Shown here: positions 10,188-14,470 of the stretch, piece by piece
Position numbering within the stretch: position 1 is the stretch's first letter
Layout: every line of letters begins with the position of its first letter
Assembly (NCBI GenBank): GCA_015657535.1
Contig: JADHZB010001960.1
Coordinates: 1-14,470, forward strand
Direction: 5' to 3'
From: Nephromyces sp. MM_2019
Lineage: Eukaryota; Apicomplexa; Aconoidasida; Nephromycida
Length of the DNA: 14,470 nucleotides
Translations under genes and position numbers: made by a program
Notes under the pieces: generated by a model
Seen by the model: the letters and a program-made list of their open reading frames with translations, nothing else
Told to the model about the DNA's origin: nothing
Databases searched by the model: none

Positions 10188-11107
10188 ATCATCTCAGTGA
10201 TAATGAGAAACTAATGATGCTAGCACCTGTGTGCAAGAAACTTTACGCGCTCACAATATCATAGAATCGCTCACCGTGTACTAAAATCTCTCAATATAGA
10301 ACGAGAAAACATTCATTCTTGCAGCTTTTTGGGTGTGTGTTAGTTGCTTTACCAGTCGCTGTGATTACTATTGTTTTGCTAGCTTTTTCATAGTAAAGGA
10401 GTGTTTACACAGTACCATTAAAAACTGAGTGAATCTTGACATGCAGGAAAATTTTTCGGATAAATCTCACGATAGAGAGAGAGAAGAAGAATACGCTTGT
10501 TTAACTTAAGTGTGTGCGAAAATACTCATTTCACTAGGAATATGGAAGTAGATTCGATCCCATGCGATGAAGCAGGCTGTTAAACACCTAATCTCCCTGT
10601 GTGTGCATTGCTGAGAATAAGGCGAAGGTTACAGCTCTTGTGCGTATTGGGAAATTTGTAAGCTACTGGATCTAAGGCAAGGGTGGAGCAGTTGTGTGTG
10701 CTAGGGAGTTTGTAAGCTACTAGCGAAAGGATCAAGATCATGTGTGTGTTAAGTTTCTATACCCACCCTAATACAGCGAAAACTCTAACATCTTCCGTGT
10801 GTTAAGAAGCTTCCATAACACTAAACTGAGTATTAATGATGATAGTGTGTGTAGATTTAAACTTAATGCTGTGATTCTGAGTTCTTTTTAGCTTTGTATT
10901 GTGAGTACTGAAGATGTGTGTGCCTTACTGTTAATTGAGTGTGTGTGTTCACTGATGCAACAGGTGGTTTAATCTGTAAATTTGTGTGTATAAACTGCTT
11001 CCTCCCAGAGTTTGAAACTCTTTGGCTGCGTAGATTACATCTTCTTCACCAAAAGGCAGGAAAGTATGAAAACTCCTAAACTTTTTAGTGGGTTGGATCT
11101 CGTGCGT

Positions 11108-11460
11108 GCGTGTGGTGTTACCCAGCGTGTGTGTGTGATGTTTGTTATAATTCCCATGTGTGTGAGTTGTGCTATGCCACCTGTGCTTGTGTGTGGTATT
11201 ATCCTCGCTGTGTGTGTAATTTTTTACATCTCTTGTGTACGTGTGGTGTTTTATCCCTCTTGTGTGTGGTTTTACACTTCGTGTGTGGTATGTTGCTATT
11301 CGTGTGTGTGTGGTGTGTTACCCCTTGCTCACTTGTGTGTGCGTCATCACCCCTCTCTCGTGTGTGTTCCCCCCCCCTCCCCGTGTTTGTGTGTGCCCAC
11401 CCCTCTTACCAGGTTTGTGTGTGTGCCCACCCCTCTTCCCGTGATTGTGTGTGTATGTGT
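11108..11460. repeat. Degenerate GT minisatellite (20-30 bp units)
   Basis: At least ten units alternate a TGTGTGTG run with a block resembling GGTRTTAYCCCTC. Examples are at 11110, 11192, 11240, 11266, 11284 and 11309. To the right they shift to a regular 30-bp form ending in GTGTGCCCAC plus CCCTCTT (11391 and 11421). The pattern is more ordered than a simple GT microsatellite. It gives rise to long Cys/Val-rich open frames in several phases, none of which resembles a protein family. Confidence 0.75.
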
Positions 11461-11799
11461 GTGCGTTTGTATGTGTGTGTGTCAACTCTCCTCCCACAAG
11501 CCTCTCTCTCTCCCACTTCCAAATATGCGTATAAAATTCCCACAACATTCGCTTACGCGTGGCGTTTGAAGTTTATCTTTCCAAAAGCGCAAATTTTCCG
11601 CCTTTTTTGCGTATGAAAAAGCATTTCCACGTAAAAAACCAAAAAATAAGCAGAAAAAGCATCTTCAAGAGACTTTTGAGTTGCAAGTATTCCAAGGAGG
11701 AAGCCTTGAAGCTATAAGAAGTTTAGAGACCGTCTTTTTCCGATAGAATTTGCCGCTTTATTGGGTGTGCACCCACTCACTTCTTCCTCACGATTAACA

Positions 11800-14348
<2,549 letters not shown>

Positions 14349-14376
14349 AAGCGTTCTAGAAATAATGAGGTGGCGC

Positions 14377-14470
14377 ACACACATTGAAGTATGTGCTGCT
14401 ATATCTTCACACACATTGAAGTATGTGCTGCTATATCTTCACACACATTGAAGTATGTGCTGCTATATCT
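14377..14470. repeat. Perfect 32-bp tandem repeat running off the window end
   Basis: Units start at 14377, 14409 and 14441 with ACACACATTG. The visible copies are identical, giving 94 bases or 2.94 units before the sequence ends. Each unit contains CACAT and ATGTG, which can pair around a 6-nt loop. Complete identity suggests recent expansion. The true copy number is unknown because the array is cut by the window edge. Confidence 0.95.

Larger units (their letters stand above)
9618..11799 (+). other. GT-rich region upstream of the PGM start codon; possible 5' UTR intron
   Basis: No conserved protein is encoded. The plus strand is strongly G/T-rich, like the PGM introns, which suggests the region is transcribed with PGM. 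A model with a donor at 9618 (CAG|GTAGGA) and an acceptor at 11745-11746 (pyrimidine tract then CGATAG) would make most of it a 5' UTR intron of about 2.1 kb. It holds a G-rich duplicated block (9953-10187), a degenerate minisatellite (11108-11460), and a minor repeat near 10635-10725 in which TTTGTAAGCTACT occurs twice. A 22-codon open frame (10441-10509) is also present. The long open frames at 11012-11616 are Cys/Val-rich translations of TGTG repeats. Confidence 0.45.

Noticed and set aside
9749..10192. Minus-strand open frame of 147 codons
   Set aside because: Pro/Thr/His-rich product of the complement of the G-rich duplicated repeat; low complexity and antisense to the PGM leader.
10545..10575. 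B-box-like AGATTCGATCCC
   Set aside because: No cloverleaf can be drawn upstream; isolated match only.
11012..11616. Long open frames (185 and 168 codons) on the plus strand
   Set aside because: Both are Cys/Val/Pro-rich translations of TGTG and CCC repeats in overlapping phases, with no family motif.

Overview
The window looks like nuclear DNA from a eukaryote, most likely a unicellular one. It carries two recognisable genes split by GT-AG introns of 92 to about 1,385 bases, a nuclear-type tRNA-Trp, and much GT/CA low-complexity DNA. The phosphoglucomutase reads most like the plant/alveolate type and the uL23 ribosomal protein is divergent. From sequence alone I cannot name the organism, and no marker here settles whether it is an alveolate, rhizarian or other protist.

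Layout. Bases 1 to about 5,275 have no strand bias, no convincing protein gene, and one tRNA-Trp(CCA) on the minus strand (3224-3295). From about 5,275 to 9,617 the plus strand is rich in A and C. This block holds RPL23A (uL23) on the minus strand, in three exons totalling 149 codons (9578-9554, 8219-8129, 6743-6410), plus about 1.1 kb of similarly biased DNA past its stop codon. From about 9,617 to the right edge the plus strand is rich in G and T. This block holds a plus-strand phosphoglucomutase (PGM) gene whose coding exons begin at 11800. Five exons are visible and the gene runs off, or is broken near, the window end. The two genes are head-to-head, and the base-composition asymmetry flips exactly between them, so in both genes the non-template strand is GT-rich.

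Both proteins are housekeeping: uL23 sits at the peptide exit tunnel of the 60S ribosome, and PGM interconverts glucose-1-phosphate and glucose-6-phosphate in the cytosol. They share a promoter region but no pathway. The unusual content is in the non-coding DNA: several minisatellites inside introns, a strong hairpin in an RPL23A intron, a 32-bp tandem repeat at the right edge, and an apparent +1 frameshift in PGM exon 5. I see no evidence for a defence system, mobile element or CRISPR array.
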